Of a DNA stretch of 64,000 nucleotides, positions 7,809-16,927 are shown in pieces; position 1 is the first letter of the stretch; every line of letters starts with the position of its first letter. The DNA comes from Legionella gratiana (GTDB lineage: Bacteria > Pseudomonadota > Gammaproteobacteria > Legionellales > Legionellaceae), in assembly GCF_001467695.1 (NCBI RefSeq), contig NZ_LNYE01000022.1, forward strand, positions 318,058 to 382,057, read 5' to 3'. Position numbers and translations under genes: made by a program. The notes below the pieces were generated by a model. That model saw nothing but the letters and a program-made list of their open reading frames with translations, searched no databases and was not told the DNA's origin.

Positions 7809-10800
7809 ATGGCCTGGAATTTAAAAATGGAAAACTTATGGGAAGAACAGTTATACAAACAGATGATAAATAAACTAGGTCCTAAGAAGGGAAAAAAATT
7901 TGCTGAAAAATACCTTCCTATTTTACCCATGAGTTATTGTGAGCAACACTCTGCTGATGAGGCATTAAGAGACCTCTTACAAATTGATACATTATCGTTA
8001 CAAAATCCATTAATGATTGATTTTTTAGAATCACCACGTACTGAATTCCCTTTACACATTATGGTCTATCGCTATGGCAGCCCTATACCGCTATCTGATA
8101 TTTTACCAATCATTGAAAACATGGGTCTGCGCACTTATACAGAACGACCTTATCGAATAGAAGTTGATCAAAATCAAGTGATTTGGATTAGTGATTTTAA
8201 TGTCACTTATACTCGATCTAATGTACTTACCCTCGATAAAGTGAAAATTATATTTAATGAAGCTTTGATAAAAATTAGTACCGGTATTTGTGAAAACGAT
8301 GGTTTCAATAAACTGATTTTAGCAGCAGAATTATCTTGGCGTGAGATTATTATCATTCGAGCATATGCAAAATACATGCAACAAACCGGGTTTCGCTTTA
8401 GCAAACAATATATCGAGAAAACCGTTGACACCTATGCGGTAATCGCCAAAAAGCTCATTCAACTTTTTTATTTAAAATTTAGTTTGAACCAAAATACTGC
8501 ACTTCAAGAAGAAAAGATTGCCCTGGAGCATGAAATTCAAACCGATATTGATGCAATCAACAGCTTAGACGAAGATCATATTATTCGCTATTTTTGGTCT
8601 TTAATAAAAGCGACTTTACGTACAAATTATTTTCAGCTTAATTCTAAAGGGCAATTCAAGGAATACTTATCATTTAAACTTGATTCAACAAAAGTCCCTG
8701 ATTTACCACCAGGGCAGCCTGTATATGAAATTTTTGTCTATTCTGCACGTTTTGAAGGGATTCATTTACGCAGCTCCAAAGTAGCACGTGGCGGTATTCG
8801 TTGGTCGGATCGTCCTGAAGACTTTCGTACGGAAGTTCTCGGACTTATGAAAGCTCAGAAAGTAAAAAATGCGGTAATTGTACCTTCTGGAGCTAAAGGA
8901 GGATTTGTCTTAAAAAAATCATTGCTTTTGCTTGATCGTGACCAGATAAAGCAAGAAGTAATTTATTGTTACCAATCTTTTATTAGAGGCTTACTTGACC
9001 TTACCGATAATCTTATTGATGATCGTATTGTTTCACCCCCAAATATCCTCTGCTATGATGATCCAGATCCTTATCTTGTAGTTGCTGCGGATAAAGGGAC
9101 AGCAACATTTTCTGATATTGCTAATGGAATTGCCAAAGAATACAACTTTTGGCTTGGAGACGCTTTTGCTTCCGGTGGCTCTGCGGGATATGATCATAAA
9201 AAAATAGGAATTACCGCTCGTGGTGCCTGGGAATCAATCAAACGGCATTTTCGCGAACTGGATATTAACATCGAACAACAGGACTTTACTGTTGTTGGCA
9301 TTGGCGATATGAGTGGTGATGTATTCGGAAATGGGCTAACGTATACCAATCATTGTCTCTTAATCGCGGCATTTGATCATCGCCATATTTTTCTTGATCC
9401 CACTCCAAATCCACTGCAATCTTTTACAGAGCGTATGCGCCTGTTTCAATTACCCACCTCCTCATGGGAAGACTACAATCCAAAACTTATTTCAAAAGGT
9501 GGTGGTATTTACAAACGAACAGTCAAATCGATCACCATTACTCCTGAAATAAAAAAAGCACTTGCGATTACCGATAATTCACTTACGCCCAATGAATTGA
9601 TTCGAGCCCTATTAAAAGCACCTGTTGATTTATTATTTAATGGGGGTATTGGGACCTACGTTAAGGCCTCAACCGAATCACATGCTGATGTAGGAGACAA
9701 AACCAATGAATTTTGTCGTGTTAATGGAAATGAATTACGTTGTAAAATTGTAGGAGAAGGAGGAAACCTTGGTTTTACTCAACTAGGAAGAGTGGAATAT
9801 GCGCTTAATGGCGGTCTGATCTATACAGATTCAATTGATAATTCAGCGGGCGTCAATTGTTCTGATCATGAGGTCAATATTAAAATTCTACTCAATCAGG
9901 AAATGAACCAAGGGAAACTTACTGAAAAAAAACGCAACCAACTACTCACTAAAATGACAGAAGAAGTCGCGAAACTCGTTTTGCACGATAATTATAATCA
10001 AGCACTGGTCTTAAGCTTTTCTGCGACGAATACCGCATCTTATAGTGGTTTATATCAAACATACATTAAAGAACTAGAAGCAGTAGTCCATTTAGACAGA
10101 AATGTTGAGTTTCTTCCTGATGATAAACGACTTTTGGAACGTAAAGCGTCTGGACAAGGGTTAACACGCCCTGAACTTTCCATTATTATGGCCTATACAA
10201 AAATTTATATTACCGGTGAATTATTAAAATCTAATTTACCTGATGATCCCTATTTTAACACCATACTTGAAACCGGTTTTCCTTCATTAATTAAAAAAAA
10301 TTATGTAAAAGCAATGGAGAAACATCGATTACGCCGTGAGATTATCGCAACACAACTAAGCAATCAGATTGTGAATGCTGTGGGAATCACATTTATATAT
10401 CGTTTACACATTGAAACCGGACAATCAATCGCAGATATTGCTCGTGCTTATACTATTGCTGCCAAAGCCTATCAAATAGAATCCCTACACCAATTGGTTG
10501 ATTCACTTAATTATAAGTTACCTGTACAAACTCAATATGAATTGCTTCACCATATCCGACAATTAATGAATTTAGCAACTCGATGGTTTTTACATCATAG
10601 GCGTCTTGAAGGTAAAATAGGTCAAAATATAGCTCATTACAGCAAATCAATTAGCAAACTTGAACTATTAATCCCTGATTTAATGGCCGGGATTACCCGA
10701 GAGTATCTTGATAAAATAGTGGTCCAATTTTTAGATATAGGGTTACCTGAGAATGCTGCTCGAAAAATTGCTACGACTCGTGCAATGTATACATTGCTCA

Positions 10801-11189
10801 ATATCATCGAAGTCGCTACCCAAAATAAATTCGATTTAAGAAGAACTGCAGAAGTTTATTTTAAAGTGGGCAGTAAATTTAGTTTAGTATGGTTTCGCGA
10901 TCAAATAGGGAATGATTCTCAAGAAGGTCATTGGAATAATCTTGCTCGTTTATCCTTGCGCGATGAATTAGATAACCTGCAACGTCGATTAACCATTGTC
11001 ATTTTAATTCATGATCAGAAAAATCTTGATGCTGAAGAACTGATTTCCTACTGGTTTACCAAAAACAAGTTTATTCAGCAACGCTGGGAACAATTGTTGG
11101 AAATGCTATTAGACAGCCCTAGCATTGACTATACTATATTCTTCATCGCCCTCCGCGAATTATCTACATTGATTAGCTCAGAAAAATAA
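7809..11189 (+). CDS. NAD-specific glutamate dehydrogenase, large type (short form)
   Basis: Oxidative deamination of glutamate to 2-oxoglutarate with NAD+, a main carbon-entry step in amino-acid-using bacteria. The catalytic region is clear: GGIRWSDRPEDFRTEV and the GAKGGF motif lie mid-protein, followed by the NAD-binding segment VVGIGDMSGDVFGNGL. The length of 1126 residues is shorter than the roughly 1600 of the GDH180 class. The ACT-like N-terminal part is reduced, so it resembles the GDH115 size class more than a broken gene; the upstream intergenic sequence carries no missing N-terminus. ATG 7827 is an alternative start. It is preceded by MarR but separated by 124 bp, so likely a separate unit. 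Confidence 0.85.
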   Translation: MAWNLKMENLWEEQLYKQMINKLGPKKGKKFAEKYLPILPMSYCEQHSADEALRDLLQIDTLSLQNPLMIDFLESPRTEFPLHIMVYRYGSPIPLSDILPIIENMGLRTYTERPYRIEVDQNQVIWISDFNVTYTRSNVLTLDKVKIIFNEALIKISTGICENDGFNKLILAAELSWREIIIIRAYAKYMQQTGFRFSKQYIEKTVDTYAVIAKKLIQLFYLKFSLNQNTALQEEKIALEHEIQTDIDAINSLDEDHIIRYFWSLIKATLRTNYFQLNSKGQFKEYLSFKLDSTKVPDLPPGQPVYEIFVYSARFEGIHLRSSKVARGGIRWSDRPEDFRTEVLGLMKAQKVKNAVIVPSGAKGGFVLKKSLLLLDRDQIKQEVIYCYQSFIRGLLDLTDNLIDDRIVSPPNILCYDDPDPYLVVAADKGTATFSDIANGIAKEYNFWLGDAFASGGSAGYDHKKIGITARGAWESIKRHFRELDINIEQQDFTVVGIGDMSGDVFGNGLTYTNHCLLIAAFDHRHIFLDPTPNPLQSFTERMRLFQLPTSSWEDYNPKLISKGGGIYKRTVKSITITPEIKKALAITDNSLTPNELIRALLKAPVDLLFNGGIGTYVKASTESHADVGDKTNEFCRVNGNELRCKIVGEGGNLGFTQLGRVEYALNGGLIYTDSIDNSAGVNCSDHEVNIKILLNQEMNQGKLTEKKRNQLLTKMTEEVAKLVLHDNYNQALVLSFSATNTASYSGLYQTYIKELEAVVHLDRNVEFLPDDKRLLERKASGQGLTRPELSIIMAYTKIYITGELLKSNLPDDPYFNTILETGFPSLIKKNYVKAMEKHRLRREIIATQLSNQIVNAVGITFIYRLHIETGQSIADIARAYTIAAKAYQIESLHQLVDSLNYKLPVQTQYELLHHIRQLMNLATRWFLHHRRLEGKIGQNIAHYSKSISKLELLIPDLMAGITREYLDKIVVQFLDIGLPENAARKIATTRAMYTLLNIIEVATQNKFDLRRTAEVYFKVGSKFSLVWFRDQIGNDSQEGHWNNLARLSLRDELDNLQRRLTIVILIHDQKNLDAEELISYWFTKNKFIQQRWEQLLEMLLDSPSIDYTIFFIALRELSTLISSEK

Positions 11190-11315
11190 GTGCCTATCTT
11201 TTGATATCAAATTATAAAAACAAAGCAATAGGACATTGTTTTTTTAGGCGTATTAATGTTACTTTGTCGTCTGAAATAAATAACATGAGTTAAATAATAG
11301 ATTGCCAAGGAGTTT

Positions 11316-12410
11316 ATGATGGACGAAGAAAAGAGAAAAAATGCCAAGAAGAAAATTGCCAATGCTAAGAATCTTCAACATTTTGCCTCAAAAGAAGCTA
11401 TTGAAGAGTATCAAAAAGGCATTAATTTATTGTTACAAATTTCCATTAAACATTTAGAAGATATTAAAGCGATTGTTAGTGCTTATTATGATCTAGCCAC
11501 CCTTTACTTTAATACAAAAAATTATGCAAATGCAGCTCGATGTTATGTAGAAGCGATAAACCAACTCCTATCAACTTCATTAGACGATGATGCTTATCGA
11601 AACTTAACTGAATTATACATTGATTTAGCAGATGCTTGTTATGAAATGATGAATCAAGTGGCCGGCGATGAGGCAATGACTAATGCAATAAAAGCATTTG
11701 GATTAATTCGACAGAAAACATTTGCAGAGCAACAAATTGGTGATCCAATCGCTCATTTCAATGAATTTCATGCTTATTATGAAAAAAAATTATCCACAAA
11801 ATCATATCTAAAGTCGGCTAAATTTATAAATCATGAACGTTTGCTGGGTGAACAACAAGTTGCAAGGCACCAAGAACAAGCGCTTTTCGATCAGTTTGAA
11901 AGCATATCCCTTAGTGAAATAGAGCACATTGATCGCAGTCTTGAACAGATGTTATCTCAATTGTCTTTATCAGCAACGCCACCGACTTTTAGTCCGATTT
12001 CTCTAAATGAAACACCTACTGATAATGCTTATCGCGGAATGGCAATGCAATTTTTAAATTTGGCTAAATCTTATATTCAAAATAAACAAATTCCAGATGC
12101 AATTACCACCTATCAGCAAACAATTAAAGCGCTTAATGCCATCAAATTACCCCAAGAGAGCGACTATCAAATTATTCAAAGCCTAACACAACAAATAGAA
12201 TACTTACAACGTAAGCCTAGTTCATCGCAATCTCATTCTTTTACACCCACACCTCAATCCCACCAAACACCTGCAACTACTACTGGAATAAACTTTTTTG
12301 ATCGTAGAGCATATGAACCCTCATATGGAGCTGCGACACAGTTTCATTCTTTTAATGAAACAAATGAGGAAAAGGAAGAAGAATATGATGAACATAGAAT
12401 GTGTCTATAA
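11316..12410 (+). CDS. TPR-like protein, candidate Dot/Icm effector
   Basis: Protein of 364 residues with no recognised enzyme domain. Helical, tetratricopeptide-like segments occur near residues 25-110 (Tyr/Ala-rich pairs such as YYDLATLYFN and AARCYVEAIN) and 240-285 (AMQFLNLAKSYIQNKQ). A low-complexity Ser/Pro/Gln stretch precedes the end. The last 20 residues contain EEKEEEYDE followed by a short hydrophobic end, matching the E-block type of C-terminal Dot/Icm signal known from Legionella. AGGAG at 11308-11312 fits the second ATG (11319) better than the first. Effector status is inference from the tail and repeat architecture. Confidence 0.6.
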   Translation: MMDEEKRKNAKKKIANAKNLQHFASKEAIEEYQKGINLLLQISIKHLEDIKAIVSAYYDLATLYFNTKNYANAARCYVEAINQLLSTSLDDDAYRNLTELYIDLADACYEMMNQVAGDEAMTNAIKAFGLIRQKTFAEQQIGDPIAHFNEFHAYYEKKLSTKSYLKSAKFINHERLLGEQQVARHQEQALFDQFESISLSEIEHIDRSLEQMLSQLSLSATPPTFSPISLNETPTDNAYRGMAMQFLNLAKSYIQNKQIPDAITTYQQTIKALNAIKLPQESDYQIIQSLTQQIEYLQRKPSSSQSHSFTPTPQSHQTPATTTGINFFDRRAYEPSYGAATQFHSFNETNEEKEEEYDEHRMCL

Positions 12411-12432
12411 GACGTAATTCATCAATTCTATG

Positions 12433-12463
12433 CCCCGGTACATTATCTTGAGAAATACCGGGG
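12433..12463. terminator. Bidirectional terminator-like hairpin
   Basis: An 8-bp perfect GC-rich stem (CCCCGGTA / TACCGGGG) with a 15-base loop sits between the convergent ends at 12410 and 12468 and is followed by AACTTTA. It could end transcription in both directions. Confidence 0.6.
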
Positions 12464-12467
12464 AACT

Positions 12468-12683
12468 TTAATATATTAACTTCGAAGCCTCTACCTCAAA
12501 TACTAAAGCGTTTATGAATTCACGCGCACTTGTCTTTCTGCATAATTGTGCGGATTGTCCCGACCACATAGACATAAAATCAATGTTTTGTTCTTCCTTT
12601 GCTTTTTTCCGCATTGCCGTTGTTAAGACATTTTGAATAGGATAGTTAAGAATATTCATGTTCTTCCTTAACCTGAAATCCAT
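12468..12683 (-). pseudogene. C-terminal remnant of a nitronate monooxygenase
   Basis: A 71-codon frame whose residues from about 13 on (NYPIQNVLTTAMR ... FMSMWSGQSAQL) match the C-terminal segment of nitronate monooxygenases (2-nitropropane dioxygenase family). The FMN-binding barrel, about 250 residues, is missing. Upstream sequence on this strand shows no further part of the family. It is most likely a decayed fragment left by deletion next to the repeat at 12728-12800. It could still be translated as a small protein but would not be catalytic. Confidence 0.6.
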
Positions 12684-12727
12684 AAAAATATTTTACTCCA
12701 TTAACATACAAGTGGTAACCTTTAACT

Positions 12728-12800
12728 TAGAAAAGCAGTTGGGTCTGTAGCGAGCATATTCCGTACCCATAGCTTGTACAGTAGGACTCAACTGCTTAAC
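12728..12800. repeat. Dispersed palindromic repeat (CAGTTGGGTCTGTAGCGAGC family)
   Basis: The ends form AAGCAGTTG (12733-12741) and CAACTGCTT (12789-12797). The left arm continues as GGGTCTGTAGCGAGC, which recurs exactly at 28838-28852; related left ends occur near 43593 and 44706. It is non-coding. Confidence 0.6.
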
Positions 12801-12854
12801 CTTACTGGAATTTATTTAATATACTGCAATGTCTACATGAGTTAGGAGAACACT

Positions 12855-13847
12855 ATGAAAGCACAAACAATATCCTCTTTTGGCGATTGTTCCGTTTTTG
12901 AAACGATTGAACTTCCCAAACCTACAATTAAACCAGGTTATGTTTTGATTCGTGTTGAAGCAACTAGTGTTAATCCTGTTGATTGCAAGGTACGCGCTGG
13001 AAAATACAGTCAAATTTCTCCTCCATTTCCTGCAATTCTGCACAGTGATGTAGCCGGAATTATTGAAGAAGTTGGGGCCAATGTTACCGAATTTTCAGTA
13101 GGTGATGAAGTTTATGGATGCGCCGGTGGATTTAAAGAGGAAAGTGGTGCATTAGCCGAGTATATGCTTGCTGATGCACGATTAATTGCTAAAAAGCCTA
13201 AGACATTGAGCATGGTAGAAGCAGCTGCCTTACCCTTAGTTACTATCACCGCTTGGGAAGCATTGTTTGAAAAAATAAAAATTAAACCAGGGCAAAAAGT
13301 ATTAATCCATGCTGGAGTTGGTGGAGTTGGACATATTGCCATTCAGTTAGCAAAATGGGCAGGTGCTGAAGTATATACCACTGTATCTTCTCTAGATAAA
13401 GCAGAAATTGCAAAATCGCTTGGAGCAAAAGAAGCCATTAATTATAGAGATGAATCGGTTCAAGATTATGTTGCTCGATTAACTCATGGTGTCGGATTTG
13501 ATGTGGTTTTTGACACCGTTGGCGGAGACAACCTTAACCAATCATTAGCTGCAGTTTCTCTATATGGGAATGTAATCAGTATTCAGGCCTCAGCCATATA
13601 CGATCTTTCACCCTTGCATGCAAAATCCGCCAGCTTACACGCTGTTTTTATGTTATTACCTTTGCTTCATAATCTACAGCGTGAACGTCATGGATCGATT
13701 TTAAAACAAATTGCAAGTCTTGTAGATGATGGTTATTTGAAACCACTTATCGATCCCCATCTTTTTTATTATGAGAATGTTGATAAAGCACATGCTTTAC
13801 TTGAGTCAGGAAAAGCAATGGGTAAAGTTGTTGTACAAGCGTACTAA
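12855..13847 (+). CDS. Quinone-oxidoreductase-like zinc-independent MDR protein
   Basis: NAD(P)H-dependent medium-chain dehydrogenase/reductase of 330 residues. It has an N-terminal GroES-like domain (NPVDCKVRAGKY, HSDVAG) and a Rossmann domain with the nucleotide-binding loop HAGVGGVGHIAIQLAKWAGA around 150-170. Catalytic and structural zinc Cys clusters of true alcohol dehydrogenases are absent, pointing to the quinone oxidoreductase/zeta-crystallin subgroup that reduces quinones or enones. The start is supported by TTAGGAG upstream. It seems monocistronic and is closed by a palindrome shared with the converging gene. Confidence 0.85.
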   Translation: MKAQTISSFGDCSVFETIELPKPTIKPGYVLIRVEATSVNPVDCKVRAGKYSQISPPFPAILHSDVAGIIEEVGANVTEFSVGDEVYGCAGGFKEESGALAEYMLADARLIAKKPKTLSMVEAAALPLVTITAWEALFEKIKIKPGQKVLIHAGVGGVGHIAIQLAKWAGAEVYTTVSSLDKAEIAKSLGAKEAINYRDESVQDYVARLTHGVGFDVVFDTVGGDNLNQSLAAVSLYGNVISIQASAIYDLSPLHAKSASLHAVFMLLPLLHNLQRERHGSILKQIASLVDDGYLKPLIDPHLFYYENVDKAHALLESGKAMGKVVVQAY

Positions 13848-13848
13848 A

Positions 13849-13903
13849 TAACGTGAGTTCGACATAAACGGCATAGAAATACCCTTTATGTCGCTACACG
13901 ACC
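13849..13903. repeat. TAACGTGAGTTCG palindromic repeat, B-type copy
   Basis: Stem CGACATAAA (13860-13868) with TTTATGTCG (13885-13893), preceded by ATAACGTGAGTT. It lies between two convergent genes and reaches into the 3' end of the cysZ-like gene, so it may act as a two-way terminator. Confidence 0.65.
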
Positions 13904-14647
13904 TTTAGACCCAATACGACGCATTTTAAGAGAGGGAGTTCGTGTTTCACAGTAAAGAATAGTACTTGCAACGACTGCAGCAGGCATGACTAAAATATTA
14001 ATGATCGGTATAAGGCTTGCGAGATTAATAGAGCATCCTAATCCTAATGATCGCATTTTATTATGGGTAACTTCCTGCCGCATTTCTTTAAAACCCACTA
14101 AATTATTATCCATAGCAAAATCTTGATATTGAATACTTAACATCCATGCATTAAAAATAAACCATAACAAAGGATAAATTGGTTGTAATAAAGGGACAAA
14201 AAATAAAATACCAACCCCAAAAAAACGAGGGAGGAAATAGCCAAGAAATTCCATTTGACGTTTCAAACTGCGAAGAATCATTTTATATAAGGGTATTATT
14301 GGAATAACACTTCCATAAAGTAGGTGTTGTGTTTTCTCAGCCAATATGCCGTTTAAAGGAGCTGCTATTACATTAAAGACTGCAGTAAACAGAGATAGAA
14401 ACATTAAGAAAAAACCAAGGATAAAAATAATAAAAAATAAGGTACTTAGAAAACTTAACCAAGATGGCAATTGATTCAGATAATGATATGAATAAGGAAG
14501 TAAATAATGATAGATTAAGTAAAAGAGCCCAGCGAACATTAAAAAATTCAGTACTAAGGGCAATATAATAAAACGCTTTAATCCTTGAGTAAAAAGGAGA
14601 CGAATTCCTCGTAACAAATAAAATGCACCCTGCCAAAAATGCTTCAT
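13886..14647 (-). CDS. CysZ/EI24-family inner-membrane protein
   Basis: Integral membrane protein of 253 residues of the EI24/CysZ type. Hydrophobic segments occur around 27-50, 64-100, 150-175 and 205-230. The region FNVIAAPLNGILAEKTQ in the middle is typical of the family, which in E. coli assists sulfate uptake. No cysteine-biosynthesis genes adjoin, so sulfate transport is a family-based guess. The 3' end overlaps a palindromic repeat. Confidence 0.75.
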   Translation of the reverse strand: MKHFWQGAFYLLRGIRLLFTQGLKRFIILPLVLNFLMFAGLFYLIYHYLLPYSYHYLNQLPSWLSFLSTLFFIIFILGFFLMFLSLFTAVFNVIAAPLNGILAEKTQHLLYGSVIPIIPLYKMILRSLKRQMEFLGYFLPRFFGVGILFFVPLLQPIYPLLWFIFNAWMLSIQYQDFAMDNNLVGFKEMRQEVTHNKMRSLGLGCSINLASLIPIINILVMPAAVVASTILYCETRTPSLKMRRIGSKGRVAT

Positions 14648-14808
14648 TCTTACCCTTAATATTTGTAAATTTTAGAGCAACCCACGTTAAATAGAACTAC
14701 AAACTCTCTTTGTAACATCCTTGTTACAATTCAAAAACATCTTGTTATATTCCTGTTACATTCATTATTTAGACTGGGCATCGGATAATAATTGAAGAGG
14801 TATAAGAA

Positions 14809-15042
14809 ATGATTATAAAAAAAATAGTGCTGTTGGGGGTCATAAGCGTAGCCACATTTCTTTCCACTTCAGCATTTGCTGATCATCATTTTCATCGCCA
14901 TCATCCACGATTTAAATTTTTTCCTCACCACCATCGCCATCATCAAAAATCATGGAGAAACATTCACCGATGGACGCCACCTGGAAATTATATTGTAGTA
15001 CCAAACAGAACTCCATATTCATACTATCATCATCATTACTAA
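14809..15042 (+). CDS. Small exported histidine-rich protein
   Basis: 77-residue protein with a signal peptide (hydrophobic core about 5-20, cleavage likely after SAFA at 24). The mature part holds about 17 His in HHxHRHH-like runs and ends YYHHHY, with several aromatic residues and no Cys. Such proteins bind Ni, Zn or Cu in the periplasm. The start has GAGG upstream. No metal-related neighbours are seen, so metal storage or protection is inferred only from composition. Confidence 0.65.
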   Translation: MIIKKIVLLGVISVATFLSTSAFADHHFHRHHPRFKFFPHHHRHHQKSWRNIHRWTPPGNYIVVPNRTPYSYYHHHY

Positions 15043-15082
15043 AACTTGTTGACAATTTCATGCTACACCCCAAATTCTCGCG

Positions 15083-15132
15083 CGTTATATGCGCGGGAAT
15101 CCAGTTTCAAATAAAAACAACTCGATATAAAT
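15083..15132. repeat. Partial A-type palindromic repeat
   Basis: GGAATCCAGTTTCAAATAAAAACAACTCGATATAAA resembles the left flank and first arm of the full copy at 17470-17556, but the second stem arm is missing. A short GCGCG inverted repeat precedes it. Confidence 0.5.
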
Positions 15133-15295
15133 CAACGCATTTCTTTGAAAAAATCTAAATATTTTTTGTGAATAAGCTATTTGTAATTCATAAAAAATAA
15201 TAAAATTTCTTTTATTAGGGAGTGTCATAAAGCGCCGTACGTAGTTCAGGTATGCAAAAGTCAACCACCCCATTGTAAAAATTATTAGGATTTTG

Positions 15296-15889
15296 ATGAA
15301 AATTTTTATACAAGTATGTATTTTTTTCCTGATCTTATCTGCTGGTATTTATTCTTTTCTAGCTCTATATATTATACGAAATGCCGAAAAAGATGAAAAA
15401 AAGCATGCCGATGTCATTTTAGTTCTTAGTACTAAAGCGTACCATGGCAATAAATACAATCCTTGCCTTGTAGCTCGTGTACAACATGCAGTTAATTTAT
15501 ATAAAACAGACTATGCACCTAAACTTCTTTTTTCAGGGGGAGGAAATATAATCAATGGAAAAAATGAAGCACAAGTAATGAAAGAAATTGCCTTACTATT
15601 AGGAGTTGCAGAAGAAGACATTCTGCTTGAATCTGCATCGATCTCTACATACGAAAATCTTTTATTCTCTGAAAAGATAGTAACAGCAAAACAGTTTAAT
15701 TCCATTATTTTAGTGACTGAACCGTTTCACTCCCCAAGAGCCATTCTTGTAGCACAAAAAATTGGACTGCCAGTTTCTAGTTCTCCAGCAATACAAAGCA
15801 TTTGTTGGCAAAATAGCAAGTATTTCTCCTCATACTTTCTTAGAGAGCCTCTTGCAATTATTTATTATAAAATGAAAAATCAATTATGA
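15296..15889 (+). CDS. DUF218 (YdcF/SanA-like) membrane-anchored protein
   Basis: 197 residues with one N-terminal membrane segment (about 5-27) and a DUF218 domain. Diagnostic motifs are ADVILVL, LLFSGGG, LESASISTYENL and the VTEPFHSPRA segment near the end. Family members such as SanA and ElyC affect the envelope barrier and lipid-carrier metabolism. ATG 15296 is taken as start because TAGGA lies about 8 bases upstream; an in-frame TTG precedes it. It seems to stand alone. Confidence 0.72.
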   Translation: MKIFIQVCIFFLILSAGIYSFLALYIIRNAEKDEKKHADVILVLSTKAYHGNKYNPCLVARVQHAVNLYKTDYAPKLLFSGGGNIINGKNEAQVMKEIALLLGVAEEDILLESASISTYENLLFSEKIVTAKQFNSIILVTEPFHSPRAILVAQKIGLPVSSSPAIQSICWQNSKYFSSYFLREPLAIIYYKMKNQL

Positions 15890-16339
15890 TATAACAGAAT
15901 CATAAACAATAAACCAATAAACCTAGAAAAAGCAAACTGAACTTTTCATTGACCTTAAATTAGTGCATAGGTATAGTTCCGTACCATTTAGGCAACCTTA
16001 TTGGTTATTGTGTCTTCCTATTCTGCTCCTAAAAAAACTATAAATAAGTCGCATAAATGGACGTACCTTTTATCATTCGTCAGAAAATTACCGTTTAACG
16101 ATCCGAAATAAAGCAAACACATCATGTCAAAATTCAAATAGATTTTTCTCATTCAAGATTACAAGAACCAGGTCACTTCACTTCTGAGGTATGCAGAATA
16201 AACTACTCAATTAACGTGAGTTCGATATAAAAGATCCAATAGAATAGCGCTACACGAACGTTACTTCAAATAAAGCAAGAGTCCCAAATTACGAGACCCT
16301 TGCCTCCCTAAGTTAAAAAATAAGTAGCTCTTAAGTCAC
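15890..16339. other. 450-bp intergenic region with one repeat copy
   Basis: No convincing gene on either strand. It holds a CCTAGAAAAAGCA fragment near 15924 resembling the C-type repeat, and a B-type palindromic copy at 16211-16266. The rest is AT-rich sequence without recognised features. Confidence 0.5.
16211..16266. repeat. TAACGTGAGTTCG palindromic repeat, B-type copy
   Basis: Starts TTAACGTGAGTTCGATATAAAAGATCC and ends CTACACGAACGTTA, so the outer ends form a terminal inverted repeat. The inner stem is degenerate compared with the copy at 17372. Confidence 0.6.
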
Positions 16340-16807
16340 TTATTTGCTCTTAGTACACGTTTCAGAACCAAGCTTGTTGTCTGATTGTAACGTCCAATTG
16401 GCTTGTAATGAGCCATCTGACTTCAACTCAAACAATTCAATTCCAATTGCATCAGGTTTTTTAGGATCCCAAAATGAAACTGAAATAGCATTAGGTAAAC
16501 TTCCTACCATAACCCCAGTACCATAAAGAATAGGGTCCCCATTACTATCATTCCACTCAAAAGTATAAGTATCATTTCCCTTGGTTACTGAAAGAGAAGG
16601 GGCAGTTGTATTATTAGAAGAGTCTACTCGTTGGCATTGATAATCACCTTCAGCATTAGGAGTCGCTGTAGTACTTGAATTCGTTGCGGGAGTACTACTA
16701 CTGGTTGATGTATTAAGATTATCCGAAGTGCTTGTAGTATCTGCGTAGGTTGTTAGGGTAGATAGAGATAATGCAGTAACTAAAACACTTTTCATTACAA
16801 TTTTCAT
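16340..16807 (-). CDS. Small exported protein, paralog of the next gene
   Basis: 155-residue protein with a signal peptide (cleavage likely after TTYA at about 22). A Ser/Thr/Asn-rich linker of about 30 residues is followed by a compact domain that begins GDYQCQRVDS and ends with ETCTKSK. The two Cys may form a disulfide. It is homologous to the gene at 16921-17328 over this domain (shared GxYxC start, ISVSFW/IGYIFW strand, DGSL and ETCTK end). No known function; export to periplasm or outside is likely. Confidence 0.7.
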   Translation of the reverse strand: MKIVMKSVLVTALSLSTLTTYADTTSTSDNLNTSTSSSTPATNSSTTATPNAEGDYQCQRVDSSNNTTAPSLSVTKGNDTYTFEWNDSNGDPILYGTGVMVGSLPNAISVSFWDPKKPDAIGIELFELKSDGSLQANWTLQSDNKLGSETCTKSK

Positions 16808-16851
16808 AATAAATTCCTTTTTTTCATATCTTATCTAGGAGCATCTTCGTT

Positions 16852-16927
16852 ATTTAACGTCAGTTCGATATAAAAAATAAAGTGATTTTTATATCGAACC
16901 GCTTTTATTGAGAACTCACGTTATTTA
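16852..16927. repeat. Full A-type palindromic repeat (MITE-like), reverse orientation
   Basis: Perfect inner stem TTCGATATAAAAA (16864-16876) / TTTTTATATCGAA (16886-16898). The outer ends are TTAACGTCAG and CTCACGTTA, nearly inverted copies. It overlaps the stop region of the gene at 16921. It is the inverted counterpart of 17470-17556. Confidence 0.7.
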
